NCBI GenBank assembly: GCA_031253495.1
Contig: JAIRWC010000006.1
Span: forward strand, 1-57,969
Length of the DNA: 57,969 nucleotides
From: Oscillospiraceae bacterium
GTDB taxonomy: Bacteria > Bacillota > Clostridia > Oscillospirales > Ruminococcaceae
Direction of reading: 5' to 3'
The position numbers were made by a program, and so were the translations under genes. Positions 57,863 through 57,969 of the stretch are shown one piece after another. Under the pieces are notes generated by a model. The model was not told the DNA's origin, searched no databases, and saw only the letters and a list, made by a program, of their open reading frames with translations. Within the stretch, counting starts at the first letter, position 1; every line of letters begins with the position of its first letter.

Positions 57863-57969
57863 ATGAGAATCAAGAGAATCATTGCCGCAATCGTAGCGGG
57901 GGCGCTCGCGTCCACGTTTATGATGAGCGCGGTCAGCGCCGGGGAGAAGAAAATCGAAAACGCCGGCGG
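57863..57969 (+). CDS. N-terminus of a secreted protein, cut by the window edge
   Basis: ATG 57863 follows AAAAAGGAGAAAAATT. The 35 visible residues are a classical signal peptide (MRIKRIIAAIVAGALASTFM, then MSAVSAG with a likely cut after VSA) and a few polar residues (EKKIENAG). No domain can be recognised. The 122-bp gap before it holds no further gene or clear promoter. Confidence 0.7.
   Translation, partial: MRIKRIIAAIVAGALASTFMMSAVSAGEKKIENAG

Overview
The window looks like a chromosomal segment of an anaerobic Gram-positive bacterium, most likely an uncultured member of the Clostridia (Bacillota), with moderately high G+C. Supporting signs are strong AGGAGG-type ribosome binding sites, many sigma-A-like promoters with a 17-bp spacer, a CIRCE operator before htpG, families typical of Clostridia (DUF6062-like, DUF6106-like, RING/zinc-ribbon membrane proteins), an aldo/keto reductase with ferredoxin-like clusters, and no outer-membrane genes. 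No tRNA, rRNA, CRISPR array or prophage was seen. The left edge cuts the 3' end of a DDE transposase.

Layout. 1-200: transposase remnant. 316-3104: ECF-like sigma factor plus a membrane-anchored beta-propeller protein. 3192-8701: a degenerate GGDEF-EAL protein, divergent from a RING/zinc-ribbon membrane protein and a polytopic GT-C-like protein. 8807-12616: trmN6, rsmI, a 49-residue membrane peptide, an amidase-like protein that has lost its catalytic residues, and galU. 12645-21811: a carbohydrate locus with a YesM/YesN-type two-component system facing an ABC importer (lipoprotein plus two permeases, no ATPase), a GH65 phosphorylase and a HAD phosphatase. 21827-27519: pyruvate kinase, cell-wall amidase, RadA, 8-oxoguanine glycosylase. 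27595-31852: DUF6062-like protein, MscL, an orphan MazF-like toxin and a cluster (TPM protein, zinc-ribbon membrane protein, DUF6106-like protein) resembling the middle of the Bacillus ydjFGHI envelope-stress operon.

32258-38782: calcium-type P-type ATPase, RfbF, an unknown acidic protein, TrpS and an aminotransferase. 38939-40855: htpG under CIRCE. 41002-45127: a compact minus-strand operon (Cys-cluster protein, TcdA, ManA, ROK glucokinase, aldo/keto reductase). 45322-49825: two chemoreceptors and thymidylate kinase. 49865-53326: a Cd/Zn-type P1B ATPase with a palindromic operator, divergent from malQ. 53364-57098: an overlapping four-gene operon (PHP phosphatase, Lrp regulator, aminotransferase, DUF4129-like protein). 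57223-57740: YefM/YoeB toxin-antitoxin. 57863-end: start of a secreted protein.

Themes. Sugar use is prominent: GH65, MalQ, GalU, ManA, glucokinase and the ABC importer all feed hexose phosphates toward pyruvate kinase. Three minus-strand transcription units (the amidase, the Cys-cluster operon and the PHP operon) have a near-consensus promoter whose -10 box ends 6 or 7 nt before the ATG, with no ribosome binding site, so leaderless mRNA is predicted. Two proteins look like pseudo-enzymes (amidase-like and GGDEF-EAL). Short dispersed palindromes with a CCGTTTTTAAACGG core recur between genes. No single large unknown system was evident; the most unusual items are the pseudo-amidase next to the 49-residue membrane peptide, the leaderless starts, the mirrored divergent promoter near 5.85 kb and the sigma/beta-propeller pair.
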